Source of the DNA: Heterodera schachtii
Taxonomy: Eukaryota; Nematoda; Chromadorea; Rhabditida; Heteroderidae
Assembly: GCA_023374025.1 (NCBI GenBank)
Contig: SIJG01000132.1
Coordinates: forward strand, 217,453 to 281,452
Length of the DNA stretch: 64,000 bases
Direction of reading: 5' to 3'
Positions within the stretch are counted from its first letter, which is position 1, and each line of letters opens with the position of its first letter. Position numbers and translations under genes: made by a program. Of the stretch, positions 10,085 to 21,488 are shown piece after piece. The notes beneath the pieces were generated by a model that ran no database searches, was not told where the DNA came from, and worked only from the letters and a program-made list of their open reading frames with translations.

Positions 10085-10545
10085 CGAAATTCATATAAAA
10101 TTTGGTTTTTGTAGCGTTCTTTTTTCTTTTATGTACACAAAAAATGGGAAAAATAATGGAAAATTTTTTAAATGAAACCTGTAGAAAAAAAATTGATTTG
10201 ACTTAAATCGAAGAATTCAGCGACCAATGCGCTATGTGAAATGCTCGCCTTAGTTTCGCGCCACACACGCCGCCACAACATCAGCGGAACGGCTTCGCAT
10301 GAAGCGGGGCACGCCAAGATAACTTGGCGTAACAGCCCGCGGAATTTTCTAAAGGTTTGTTCAAGGCGGGATGTCCGGTGCACTTCATTCCTCCCCCGTG
10401 TCGTTTTCATCCCCCAAAAATTTGAAAACAATTTGACTTTCAGCAGTTTTTTTAAATTTTGAACAAATGGGAAAAATTTAAAAAAAATTTTTATGAATTT
10501 TTGTCAGATATTGTTTTTTTCTTGAAAAAAATCCCATTTTGATTA

Positions 10546-11404
10546 AGCCAAGTTTTGAGCGCCCGCAAGGGCTATACATTGCACAGCGGCCGGACCCCGA
10601 AACCTACACCCAGGGGCAGATGAAGCGCTCTTGGTGCTAGCAGCCGCGGGGAAGGTGGCAGAGGTGAAGGCGGTCGGACACTCCTCCAGCTGGGAGGACG
10701 ATGAGAAGGGCTGGCGCCGCGTCGCCACCAAGGTAAATGAAAAGGTAATTGAAAATGATCAGCTCAAATTGGAAAAACCATGTGTTTCGGTCTCAAAAAT
10801 TTTTTTTTGAAACTTTTCTGACTCAAAACTTTGTTTGAATACATGGAAACGAAGTGAAAGTCATCCTTGCTTCAATAAAACATTATTTCAACTATTTTTG
10901 GATTAAAAATGGAAATTTGAGTATTTGGAGTTTTTGTTAGAATTCGGGTTCGGGGTTAGAATTGGTCGAGATGGATGCCGGATTAGTGACCAGCTACCCT
11001 GAAATCGGCGCTCCAAAACACTCCTCGAAACGTGTTTTTAGCCATAAAAAAGAATTTTTTTCTGACCAGTAAAACACTTCATTGCCGTTTAATTTCAGCT
11101 CAAGACAAAAAATAGTCAAATAAAAAAAATTTTAATTTAAGCTGGCGGTAACGTCTACAAGATGGGCCGAGATTGAAGGGGAAGAGGAGAAGCGGCAATT
11201 TGTGAAGCGGGAGGTCAGGCGGTTGGAGAGATGGGCCATGAGAACGGCCCAGGAGGAGTTGGACGCCAGAATGGGAGAGTGTGTTGCGGGTGAGTGCCAA
11301 AAAATATGCCAATTATGATGCTTCCTAATTCAGCTCTGTGAGCTGCTGGTGCAAAGAAAGACCGCCGGGCCTGCCGACCTCAGAGGGTTTGTCCATTTTT
11401 GTTA
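10546..11404 (+). pseudogene. Acidic-tail gene family, copy A (exons a-b-c)
   Basis: Exon a (10546-10731) matches the intact exon at 25040-25228 but is frameshifted near 10625. It ends in a GWEDDEKGWRR-like motif before GTAAAT. Exon b (about 11142-11288) encodes AVTSTRWAEIEGEEEKRQF then RLERWAMRTAQEELDA. A one-base insertion near its end shifts the last residues before GTGAGT. Exon c (about 11333-11404) encodes LCELLVQRKTAGPADL then RGFVHFC and a stop. The family is unknown to me. It is hydrophilic, charged and probably intracellular. Two frameshifts make this copy a pseudogene. Confidence 0.7.
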
Positions 11405-11469
11405 AGCCCCCTTCTCAAACCAAATTTAAAAAATAGTAAATTGGAAATTTTTTGAAAATTGCAGTTAAA

Positions 11470-11613
11470 ATGAGCAGGCCAAGCAAAAAAAAAACTCAGG
11501 CAGACGAGGGGGGAGGGGGGTTAATCCAGGAAATTCAAAAACAATGCCTACCTGGTTTTTACTGCCACTCCAACCACGAGTTCTTTCCAGTTGTTCACCA
11601 AAGGACACCTTAA
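11470..11613 (+). CDS. Conserved 47-residue small ORF, copy 1
   Basis: ATG at 11470 opens MSRPSKKKT, and the frame ends HSNHEFFPVVHQRTP-stop. The paralogous segment at 25845-25988 has the same length and the same frame despite two separate indels of three bases (in the Gly-rich run and near the NHE/NHDA segment). It has a basic N-terminus and two or three cysteines, with no signal peptide. It could be a real exon or small protein of the acidic-tail family, lying between its exon c and acidic exon. Confidence 0.4.
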   Translation: MSRPSKKKTQADEGGGGLIQEIQKQCLPGFYCHSNHEFFPVVHQRTP

Positions 11614-11644
11614 AATTTTTTAAATAAATTTAATTAAGGATATT

Positions 11645-12503
11645 CGGCGCATCTCTATGGGAACAGAACAATCCCCAGCACGCTGATTATTCTCCTATGA
11701 CGAGGAGGAGGAGAGGAGGAGGATGATGAAGAGGAGGAGAACGATGATGATGGTGGTGGCGACGCGGCGCCAGATGGAGAGGAGGGAGAAGAAGTGGAAG
11801 AGAATGAAGATGAGGAAGAGGAAGATGAGGAGGAGGAAATTGAAAATGTGGCCGAGCAAAAGGCCGTCGGACACTCCACCGGCTGGGAAGACGACGAGAA
11901 GGATTGGCGACGGGTCGCCACCAAGGTTAAGAATCCAGCCTTATTTTTGGCCAATTCCAAATTTCGAATTCGAACAAAAAGTAAAAACCAATTTTTGACT
12001 TCATATTTTTTTAACTTTGTTTAAATCCACGGAAAAGAAGTGAAACTCACATTGCTTCAATAAAATATCATTTAAACAATTGTTGGATTAAAATGGAAGG
12101 GTTCGATTCGATCAATGTTCGAATTCGGTTTTTAGCCAAAAAGGAAGGTCAAAAAATAAAATAAATAAACTTTTATAATTTAAGCTTGCCGTGACATCCA
12201 CAAGATGGGCAGAGATTGAAGGGGAGGAGAAGAGGGCGTTAAGGAAGAAGGTCCGGCAGTTGGAGAGGTGGGCCATGAGAACGGCCGAGAGAAGTTGGAC
12301 GCCAATTGGGCGAGGGTGTTGCGGGTGAGTGCCAAAAACAAAAATATGCCAATTAATGATGCGTCCTAATTCAGCTCTATGATTCCAATGACGAGGAGGA
12401 GGGGGAAGAGGAAGAAAAGAATGGTGGTGGTGGTGGCGACGCGGCGCCAAAGGACGCGCAGATGAAGAGGAGGAAGAAAATGAGGAAGAGGGGATCAAAT
12501 TGC
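11645..12503 (+). pseudogene. Acidic-tail gene family, copy B (acidic exon fused to exon a end)
   Basis: The acidic exon (from about 11660, SLWEQNNPQHADYS then Glu/Asp-rich) runs directly into EQKAVGHSTGWEDDEKDWRR at about 11850-11926, ending at GTTAAG. In copy C the acidic exon is the last exon and GWEDD the first, so this is a head-to-tail junction from tandem duplication. Exon b (12184-12327, TSTRWAEIEGEEKRA, one-base deletion near its end) and a second acidic exon (12373-12503, starting LYDSNDEEEGEEEE) follow. Trinucleotide expansions have scrambled frames. Not expected to encode one intact protein. Confidence 0.65.
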
Positions 12504-13208
12504 CTTTGTTTTTAAAAAAAATTTTGATTTTTTTTGTTTAAATAAATTTTGTTAATAAAAACATTTTTTTCAATAGGCACAAAAGTGAATAGGATTGCGT
12601 TTGGGCTTAGTGGTTTTTGTAAGATAGTAAATGGGCCGATTAATGGGGAAACTAAGACGAGAGAAAGAGAAGTGTGGTTAACATTTATATGTTTGGTGAA
12701 AGAAACGATTTTTTCGTTTTAAGACAGCACATAAATATAGAAAATGGAAACCATCATCACAAAAAACTTCCCAGATTTTTCTTTTTGTAAAAATTGGCTA
12801 AAAATGGGGAAAATGCTCCCTGTCTTACTCATTTCATAATTAAGAATGGCGGTCTGATTGAAAATTTTTATGCAAAGTTCAAAGTTAGTTAAGAGTTTTT
12901 TCTGGATTTTACTCAGACATTGCCCATCGAATTTTCCTTTTTTAATTAGCACAAGATTTTTCATTTATGACCTTTTGCTACATTATAAAATACTGCTTTA
13001 AACGAGATTAGTGAATAGAAAAAAAGGATTTATATCGCAACCACCCAAAAATTGGCACCAACAATTTTCAATTTTTTTTTGCAATTCTGCGCCCCCTTTG
13101 TTCAGTTTAAAAAAAAAATTAATTCAGGCTCTAAAACGGAAAGTACCGATATCAGAATAAGATTTATCAAAATCTATGGAAATGCCATTCACTTCTGTTT
13201 CCTTTCTA
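12504..13208. other. AT-rich intergenic sequence
   Basis: No supported gene or element end. It separates the acidic-tail family from the 3' end of the repeated-exon gene at 13209. Confidence 0.45.
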
Positions 13209-16200
13209 TCATTCATCTGATATTAAAGGACAATACATGCCATTAGCATCAACCATATACCGTAACCAACAATTGCCACCATTGCAATAGAGCAATTCAA
13301 ATTCGTCAATCAAACAAATTTGAGCGAATTCATTGCGAAAATAATGTCGAAAACCTTTTGAAAAATCAATAGCTATAATTGGATCAATTTCACGCAACGA
13401 TTCCACAGTTGCGCTGCCCGCCACCTGCAAATTGGAAAACGACAATTACCGTACAATGGATAAACAAACACTAAAACCCAAAAATCTTTTCCGGAATGGA
13501 TTTGGAATCGAATTCAATTTTTTGTAAAACAATTTTTCTCGGTTCATGAATTTTGCAATTTGAAAATGAATAACCGAATCTCGGAAATCAATTTTCCGCT
13601 AAGTAGTAATGTCATTTGACCAATTAGATTCAACTGGATCTATTCAAGTTTACACATCTAATAAAATATTTTCAGCGTTCAATCAATGTTAATGCGTTCG
13701 ATCAAATTTTTTTAAATCTTTACCAATTAAAATTTTTTGTCTTACTGAACATGTTTTTAGTCCATATAAATTCATATTTTGGAGGTTTTTGAATAATCCT
13801 TATTTTGCCACTTTTGCGTTTTTAATATATATTTAGACCTTTTTTTGAAAATTTTCAGAAAACCAAAAATACACTCCTTGGGATCGATGTACTAGAAATT
13901 TTTAAAACAAAGCACCCAATTTTTTTAAAAAAATTTTGTAATTTTTCGCTTTTTGCTCGCTTTTCGATAATTTCTAGTCCATATTTAATGTCAATGTTTG
14001 ATGTTTTTTTAGAACCTTTTCATTACTTACCAGTCCTAAATGGTTTTTGAATGTAATCACATCATTGCCTTCTTTATGGGCCCATATAATTGTGTTAATC
14101 GCCAAATACATATGACTTCCATCAAAAACTGGTCTATCGATAAAAATGCACTGTTCGCCATGTAAAGCAGAAATATGGTGGCAATTTTCGCGATAATATG
14201 GGAAATAGAGTCTCTTTTTACCAGTAAAATGGAGGACACCGTTACCATCACGGTAATAATGCCGCACTCCTTGCGAGAAGTCAATAACCGAAGCGCTTGC
14301 ATCAGTCTCACGCAATAACTGTACAGTAGCGCTGCCTACCACCTGAAAATTGGAAAAATGAAAATTACAGGACAATCGCCGGGACGGGGCTCTGCCGTTT
14401 GTGTCATTCAATTTGGGTCGTATCCCAAAAAATAAATAAATATGTGTATACAAATTTTCAGTGTTATATTGCAAAATAGAGTATTCTTTCGTTTTAAATA
14501 AGGAGAACTTTGGTATAAAAGATGCTGCCAATTTAATAATGTACAAAGACGCTGCTGATCATAAATAGAGCTAGGATTTTTCAATCTATTCCATGGATAA
14601 TTAGCCAATTTTTCGAATTTTTTAATATATATTTAGTTAATTTTTTTTAGTCCATTTTTATATACAAATTTGGAATTATTTGTGCATAAAATTCGAAATT
14701 TAATCAAAATAATTTTATTTTTTTCTATGTATCATTATTTTAACTGTTCAGCTTCAGAGGCTAAACTCAAATATAATTCACTGGAACAGGTCAGTTCCGT
14801 CTGGGAAATTCATTCTTAGCTAAGTTTTTAGCATCATAACATTTTCATTTGTTGACAATATTCATAACCTTGGCATCATTCGAAAGCTCTTAACAATCTC
14901 TATTGCCTTTCCAAAAAGCACAAAAATACACCAACATTAGAAAAGTTATAATAAAAATAGGCAAAAATTCTGAGTTTTTTGCGGTTTTCTCAGCTTTTTA
15001 AAAATTTTCTAATCGCTTAGTAAAAGCTTATCAATAGCTTCTAGACTTGTACAAGTTTCGAATAATGCCAAATTCATAAAATTTGGTCAATCAAGAAAAT
15101 ATTTGTGATGTTTTAGACTTGACTCAGACGGAACGTAATTAACAAAGTTGATAGACAAAGTGATCCAGACCAGGGATGGCACGGAATTCCGATTTCCGAA
15201 ATTTTTTGGACCTCGGAATTCCGATTTCCGAAAATTTTTGGGGCCTCGGAATGCCATCCCTGATCCAGATGTGCTTTATCCATTTGCTTACCTCTCCTCC
15301 ACTAATTTGGAATGTTATCACATCACTGCCATTAAGTTGAGCCCATTGGATTGGATAAATATCCACATAATTCTTCAATTCCAAACGATCATAAATTGCT
15401 TTTTCATTAAAAAGGACTTTTGTTCCGTGCAAGGCAAAAATAAAATAGGACTTTCGTTCTTTTTTGAAATATAATTTTTTCGTTTTCAGCAATTTCAAGT
15501 CTTTTGTTTGGCTCAATTCTTTTACCGTCACAAAGCCAATCAGCTGAAATTAGTGCTTAACGCGAATTACAAAAAATCCGAGAAACGCTTTTAGAAAAAA
15601 TTGTTTATTTATTTTCATTTTATTTTAGCTTTTTCTTTTAAAATGGTTTGAACACCATATATAACCGTATTGGGTTTAAAATATTTGAACACCATATATA
15701 ACCGTATTGGGTTTAAAATAATGATTTATCTTTTGCTTCGGAAAGGCGGCATTTGCCCCGCTTTTAGCCTGGTTTCGTTTCAGGTTTTTTTTAATTTGGA
15801 TTTACTCTTTTATTACGCAAAATTTTTGGTTAATTTCTGAATAGATATAAATAAAATTCAAATTTGTCTCCCGGCGACGCCCATAGTCATTCACAACTCC
15901 AAAAATAAAAAGTGTGTCAAATAAATAAATTCATTTGCTTAGTAAACTTGTTCGAAATATAATTGGCCAGCCAGCGCCTTTGGTACCATAGGAATCAAAC
16001 CGGAATTCTCCCACCCATTCTGCGAATTTTTGGGGAAAGCCCGTCGAAAATTAAGAATTATCGAAGATAATAATTAGTATGACAAATATTCTTTGGCATT
16101 CCAAGTTTGAGCAACCTGCTCTGGGTCTCACAAACTCTAAATGCGGCATTAGGGATTAATCCCACACATCTAGCTCGGTAATTAATTCCAACCACAAAGC

Positions 16201-16435
16201 TGAATTCGCAAAAAATTCCAGTCTCTAAATAAATGTTGCTTACCGTTCCATCTATATGCTGGAAAGAAATCTCATCATTATCAGCCTTTCCCATCCAATC
16301 GTTTGTGTTCGTTTCTACACATTGTTGTCCGGTCTCATTGTCTTTCCAAGTGTTCAAATCGTGCACCAAAATATGCTCATAATACATTTGAACTCTGAAT
16401 GAGTCTGCATGCCCAACAAAACAGACTTTCTTTAT
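13209..16435 (-). CDS. Gene of at least four tandem phase-0 exon modules (unknown family, partial)
   Basis: In transcription order: exon 16435-16244 (192 nt), 15543-15292 (252 nt), 14342-14031 (312 nt) and 13424-13209 (216 nt including the TGA stop). All start after a clear CAG acceptor. The first three end at GTAAGC/GTAAGT, and all are in phase 0 with lengths divisible by three. The modules are related: openings like VVGSATVQLLRE, VAGSATVESLRE and LIGFVTVKELSQ; central ALHG; a W-A-x3-G-x-DVITF block; and an ending like DGT, GGE or LGL. The last module is degraded or diverged at its C-terminus. No homologue is recognised, and no start exon or signal peptide is identified upstream. Two hAT-like MITEs sit in the gene region (15171-15262 intronic, 16534-16806 upstream). 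Open frames in all four modules argue for a functional or recently functional gene. Confidence 0.7.
15171..15262. mobile_element. 92-bp hAT-like mini-MITE
   Basis: The ends CAGGGATGGCA and TGCCATCCCTG are inverted. The flanks ATCCAGAC (15163-15170) and ATCCAGAT (15263-15270) form an 8-bp duplication with one mismatch. It sits inside the intron just downstream of the 15543-15292 exon. Shorter relatives lie at 27926-27987 and 28022-28082. Confidence 0.85.
15625..15720. repeat. Direct repeat of about 40 bp
   Basis: The segment TGAACACCATATATAACCGT with its downstream TTGGGTTTAAAAT is repeated back to back in the intron between the 16244 and 15543 exon borders. Confidence 0.7.
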
Positions 16436-16533
16436 CTGGTAACAATTAAAGATTACCATATTTTTGATTCATTCTAATGCATGAAATGCGGTCCAAAAAC
16501 TTTTACCTGTCCTATGCGTTTTACTACTCGTAC

Positions 16534-16806
16534 TAGGGTTAAGCCCCGACATGTTTCGGGGAATTACGAAATTCGTAAATTGCACTTGAAATAAGATGGA
16601 AGTATCTTTAAATGAGTTTTTAAGACTTTTTTGTTCTGGACTTTTTCTTTTAGTATTTTTTAGACTTTTTATGAAAATTTCCTCCCCGACAAAGGGGTTG
16701 CTCCCCGACATTTTTTAAATTTCTCCAGCCATCCCCGACAAATTCTTTCGGGGAATTTCCTCCCCGTTCCCCGACATTTGCTCCCCTAGGTGGGGGCTTA
16801 ACCCTA
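16534..16806. mobile_element. 273-bp hAT-like MITE
   Basis: The ends TAGGGTTAAGCCCC and GGGGCTTAACCCTA are perfect inverted repeats. The flanks ACTCGTAC (16526-16533) and AGTCGTAC (16807-16814) form an 8-bp duplication with one mismatch. The interior is rich in CCCCGACA motifs and has no coding capacity. Confidence 0.88.
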
Positions 16807-17041
16807 AGTCGTACCATTGTCTACTTTTATACGTCACATGGGATTTTTTGCCTCCCATAGACTTTAAAATATTCCATGGCTTTTTGTGTTATCCATGAGA
16901 TTTTCGCATCTTATAATTGTTAAGCGTCAATGGACTTTTACCCGGCCTATAAATGAAGCAGTGATTTTTCAACGGCTATAAACCCATGAATTGTTTTAAG
17001 TTTTTCTTTACCGTATCATCAGAGTGCGCAAATTTGAGAAG

Positions 17042-17156
17042 ATGGGCCAGAAAAATGCAGCGAATCACGGCCAGCAGCAGATTAATGGAATTGTTCCTCA
17101 TAATAGCTATTCTGAAAATTCGGCACTAATTAATGAGTGGTGTCAGAAAGAACTTG
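17042..17156 (+). CDS. Putative first exon (MGQKNAANHGQQQ...), gene not identified
   Basis: ATG at 17042 opens a 38-codon frame, MGQKNAANHGQQQINGIV then SYSENSALINEWCQKEL, ending in the donor G|GTATGT. The frame is also open a little upstream (VRKFEK). Composition is protein-like against AT-rich surroundings. Gly at position 2 could suit myristoylation, but this is speculative. No following exon was found before the MITE at 17579, so the rest is lost, distant or replaced. Confidence 0.4.
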
Positions 17157-17578
17157 GTATGTGAGAAAGTGGGATAAACAAAATGAAAATTTCAAATTTT
17201 GGGTATTATTGGAAAAAGAAAAGAATCTATAAAAATTAAGAATTTTTTATTTATCCAAATGGCAAAGAAAAAACTGTATGTTAAAAATCGCAAAATTTTT
17301 TTATTTCGGAAATATATACGTAACAAAAACCTAAAATTTATCTAAAAATAAAATTTTATTAATAGTTTTTATCAAGCAAAATTTCGTTCGCAAAAACAAA
17401 ATTTAGAAAAATAAGAAAAATAATGAGATTTATGCAATAACCGGTAATTTATTAGCAGAAAAAAAAATTTTGTACAATTTTTATTCATTAAATGGTTTTT
17501 TTTTCGTGAAAAAAGGCAATTGAGGGCATTATGCCAACATTTGGCAATCAATTTGCCAACTCTGTTTAACGTCATCAT

Positions 17579-18218
17579 TAGGGTTTGTAATTATATGCAC
17601 ATGCATATTTTTTTCCTGGAACGTGGGAGGTCTGAAATGCACGAAAAACATGTTTTTAACTTGTTTTGAAGCTTCTAGGACGTATTTCCATATGCATATT
17701 TTGCATATTTGTGCATATTTCGCGATTTATGTGCATATTTGCATATTTTGGCATTTCGTGCATATTTTATGCGCATATTTGAGCATTTTTTCAACAAAAC
17801 CTCTATTAAAACGGCCCCCTATATTAAAGCGACCATTTGGGCCTCTAGTGACCGAAAACTTTTCAAAATATCATTCTTTGGGTATTTTTTTAACAAAAAA
17901 TGTAACTTTTTAAAAAATTGGAAATTTATGCCAAAAATAGTCAGAAAATAGAAAATTCTCCATTTTTTAATCAATTTTCTTCAAAATAATTAAATATTAT
18001 TTTTATTTGTATTTTTGGTTCTAAAATGATTATTCATAATATATTTAGCTATTTTCGAGATTTTTATGCTTAAAATTTAACAAATTTGTAAAATTTGCCC
18101 GCAATTTGGAAAAATTTATGTGCATATTTTTCACTTTTTATGTGCATATTTTGCAATTTTTGGTGCATATTTCATGCGCATATTTTAAGATTTTATGTGC
18201 ATATAATTACAAACCCTA
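17579..18218. mobile_element. 640-bp hAT-like MITE filled with GCATATTT repeats
   Basis: Perfect 24-bp terminal inverted repeats begin TAGGGTTTGTAATTATATGC. GTCATCAT flanks both sides (17571-17578 and 18219-18226). The interior contains many GTGCATATTTTG-type repeats in one orientation near each end. The element at 57969-58590 belongs to the same family. Confidence 0.93.
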
Positions 18219-18226
18219 GTCATCAT

Positions 18227-18880
18227 ACTAAAATTTGGCAAGAAAATTCGCCTCATCAATAGGATTCTTTGTTTTGTTGCGAAATGCACGAATAGCATAT
18301 TTTTAGCGCGGAAATTTTGGTTTGAACGCCAAAATCCGTAAATATAATTAAATATTTTGAGTTCCTTTATAATTTATATATGTTTTGGCAGGGTTACCCT
18401 TTGTCCTTATTTGTAAGATTTGTCCTTATTTTGAAGATCTAAATTTTACCAATTTTAAATGTCCTTATTTGTAAGATTTGTCCCTCTTTGTCCTTGTTTT
18501 AGTCTTACTTTTTGGATTTCGAAAGAAATTTAGATTTTAAATGATAATTTTTGAAAGAAATGTTTTTTGAAGCGAATTTATGCAAAATCTTATCAAGATT
18601 CAGTTAAATATTCAAATTTTTCTCTCGGCTTGTAATTTGAAAAAGCTCGACTTTTTAAATTGTTTTGTCATTAAATATTGAGAAGAAATGTCTGACCATA
18701 AGAAAAAGGTAGAGAAAGTATTAAGAAGATACATTGTTCCATAAGAAAATGCCAGAAACAAGAAAAGACGAGGAAAATGCTAACAAATAAGAACTGTTGT
18801 ATGATTGAAATGCCGAGGATTGTTGGGATTAAGTCTTGAAAGATGATTAATTGGAAATGAGTCCCAGTGAATGTGATGTC
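18227..18880. repeat. AT-rich stretch with TGTCCTTATTTGTAAGATT repeats
   Basis: Between 18398 and 18500 the motif TTGTCCTTATTTGTAAGATT occurs twice with degenerate relatives (TGTCCTTGTTTT, TGTCCCTCTTTG). Nothing else in this stretch could be assigned. Confidence 0.6.
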
Positions 18881-18883
18881 TAA

Positions 18884-19190
18884 GAATTGGAGAGATTGAG
18901 TGCCCCGGTGATTCGATTGCTATGGGTTGAGTCCGGCATTAAATGCTGGTGGGTCGAATCCGGCGATTGAAATGCTTGGTGGGCTAAGTCTCAGTGATTG
19001 GAATAATTGAGATTTGAGTCCAAGTAATTGAAATGCTGGTGGGTTGAGTCATTGATTTGAATGCTGGTGGGTTAAGTCTCAGTGATTGGAATGATGGAGA
19101 TTTGAGTCCCGGCGATTGGAATGCTGGTGGATTGAGTCCTGTCGATTAGAATGCTGGTGGATTGAGTCACGGTCATTGGAATGTCGTAGA
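18884..19190. repeat. Minisatellite, about 30-bp unit (GATTGGAATGCTGGTGGGTTGAGTC)
   Basis: About ten degenerate tandem units share GATTGGAATGCTGGTGGGTT and GAGTCCCGG. Units vary in length and sequence, as in an ageing minisatellite. No coding evidence. Confidence 0.85.
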
Positions 19191-19249
19191 ATTGTTCCCA
19201 GTTGTGCCATAAGAAAATGCCAAGATAAGGGTGCGAGGCAGTGATGCCA

Positions 19250-19336
19250 ACCCGAACCCGAAACCCGAGACCCAAAACCCGAAACCCTAAGTTTTTCTCA
19301 ACCCGAAACCCGAACCCGAAATTTTTCTCAACCCGC
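19250..19336. repeat. ACCCGAA short tandem repeat
   Basis: About ten copies of AACCCGAAACCCGA-type heptamer units are interrupted twice by TTTTTCTC. The motif resembles a telomere-like heptamer pattern but is degenerate and short, so I regard it as a simple repeat. Confidence 0.75.
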
Positions 19337-19628
19337 GGCATAGGCAAAAAAATATGCACCGGTAAGAATGGGGATCTGAGTAAAATATTGAGAAGATAAA
19401 GTTTTTGCAATGTGAAACTTATTTGAATCACTATCATATCGCTAAATTTAAAAATTTTTGAGAAAAAAACTAATAATTTATTTCATTTAAGCGTTTTAAA
19501 AAATATTTCAACTTAAAATTATTATTTTTTCTTTTTTAAAAAGTCTAAAATCATAAAATAAAGAAATATTTGGTCATTTTTTGACAAATTCTGTTAACAA
19601 ATTCCACTTAAAATTTTAATTTTTTTTT

Positions 19629-19652
19629 CGGCGGCGCCTATCGGCACCGCCG
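19629..19652. repeat. GC-rich 24-nt hairpin, inverse copy of 6005-6028
   Basis: The stem CGGCGGCGCC pairs with GGCACCGCCG around a TATC loop. The 24 bases are the exact reverse complement of 6005-6028. The surroundings (19440-20060) are otherwise AT-rich, with no gene seen. Confidence 0.75.
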
Positions 19653-20069
19653 CCCCCCCCCACCCCCAATGTTCCCAAAAAATTTTTTGGAAAAAGGGCG
19701 CACAAAAAAACATTTTTTAAAGCAAAAAAATTCGTCGCTTGCCTTAAAATTGCAAAAATTCGGCAATTTTTGATGAAAGTCTGTTAACAAAGTGCACTCA
19801 AATTTTGAAATTATATGAATTCAGGACCAAACATCGTGAAAATAAGAGAAACTAAATTGCCATATCCTATTGTTTTTTAACAGTTTTTAGTTCCGGTATA
19901 TTTCAAGCGAATTTGTTTTTTCTCATTTTTTTTAATAGTTTTTAATTTCGGCACTTATTTGTTTTTTATTTTTTAGCATATTTGTTTCGCTAATATGTAG
20001 ACGGATACCCCCACCCCCCGCCCCCCTTTTTTTGAAAAAACTTTTTTTTCTAAATAAAGATGTTTTATA

Positions 20070-20345
20070 GGTTTTCGGGGCTGGAGAATACGGTTCTGAC
20101 ATACATTTCGACCAAATTTGAACAAAAACTCGAACATTCAATTTTCGACAAAATTCCAATTATCCAACAAAATGCATAAGTAAAGACGGGGAATAATCTG
20201 AACGCAAAATATAATATTTCGTGCATTTGAACATGTTTGTTGCATATTTTGAATTTTGTCAAAGATTAATTTTCGAGTTTTTGTTCGAGTCCGGGTTCGG
20301 AGTTTCAAATGGATGTAGGAACCGTATTCTGCGGCTCTTAAAACT
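20070..20345. mobile_element. TIR element of the GATCACGAATATG family, diverged copy
   Basis: The left end GGTTTTCGGGGCTGGAGAAT and the right-hand CGTATTCTGCGGCTCTTAAAAC segment pair in inverted orientation, as do the inner TCGAACAAAAACTCG-type segments. It is similar in layout to 7222-7530. Confidence 0.65.
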
Positions 20346-20705
20346 TGTAATACACCTTTATTTCGAAAAAATTTCCAAAAATTTTTTTTACAAAAAGGGG
20401 GAGGTACCACCCGCCCCGCCGGTCGTACTATGTACAATATTTCTTTACCTTTGTTTCTTTTATGTGCCAGCTTAATTTTGCCCCTAATCCTTTCCCTGGT
20501 TAATAATCAATTTTTGTTCTTTTTACATTTTTTTTGTATATGAACTGTCTGACTTTTCGCTGTCTAACTCCTACACAAAAAAACACAAAAACAATACACA
20601 CAAAACGAAGCGTTCTTAAAATTATGCATCATTTTGAGAAAGACGAATTGAAAAACCAACGAAACAATTCATTAAAAATCATAAAAATAGGAAAAAATTG
20701 GCTAA

Positions 20706-21262
20706 CAAGGGAACATTTCGAACTGTAAGTGCTCAAACCACTTTAAAACCACTTTTATCGTGTAGAGCATGGTCGATTTACTATTGCCAATTTTCGGCTT
20801 TTTTGGCCCTGACCCCCAAATTGATCAGAAAAAAGTGATCAAAGTTTCGAAAAATTGATGAAAATAACAAAATTTTTAAAAATTCGTAAAAAATTCAAAA
20901 CCCATGATAGAGCCATAAACTTTTTTAAAAAATGATCAGCAAACGATTCTCTATCAAATTGCATCATAAAACAAATTAAAATAACTGAATAAAAATAAGC
21001 TAGGTGGAATAACACTTTGAAAAAATTCAAAATAATTCATCATCTGCCCAGCGGAGCCGAACCCATGACAAATGGTGAAGAGGAAAAAATGAAGCAAATT
21101 AACAATTTTTTGCTTGGGTTTTCATTTGATCACTTTTTTCTGATCAATTTGGGGGTCAGGGCCAAAAAAGCCGAAAATTGGCAATAGTAAATCGACCATG
21201 CTCTACACGATAAAAGTGGTTTTAAAGTGATTTGAGCACTTACAGTTCGAAATGTTCCCTTG
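20706..21262. mobile_element. 557-bp MITE with about 135-bp inverted repeats and TAA target duplication
   Basis: The arms begin CAAGGGAACATTTCGAACTG and are inverted over about 135 bp (20706-20841 and 21125-21262). TAA flanks both sides (20703-20705 and 21263-21265). The TWA duplication and CAAxGG start match the 5430-6485 foldback, so I assign it to the Harbinger/Tourist-like group by inference. No transposase. Confidence 0.9.
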
Positions 21263-21488
21263 TAAGACCCTAAAATATGATGCCAACTGAAAATGTTGGA
21301 AATTCATATGTTTTTTTTTTTTGCTCAAGGATTTTTAAAAATTCAGAAAACTCAAAAAAAAGGTTAAGCCAAAATTAAGTTATTTTTTAAAATTTTTACC
21401 ATTTTCCATCCCTCTTACCGCATATCATTCACAGTATTAAGACAAAAAAATTTTTATTAAATTTCTTCTGAGTGCATTTTTTGCATAA

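Noticed and set aside
19250..19336. Telomeric repeat array
   Set aside because: ACCCGAA units are degenerate, short and interrupted, with no resemblance to the TTAGGC nematode telomere.
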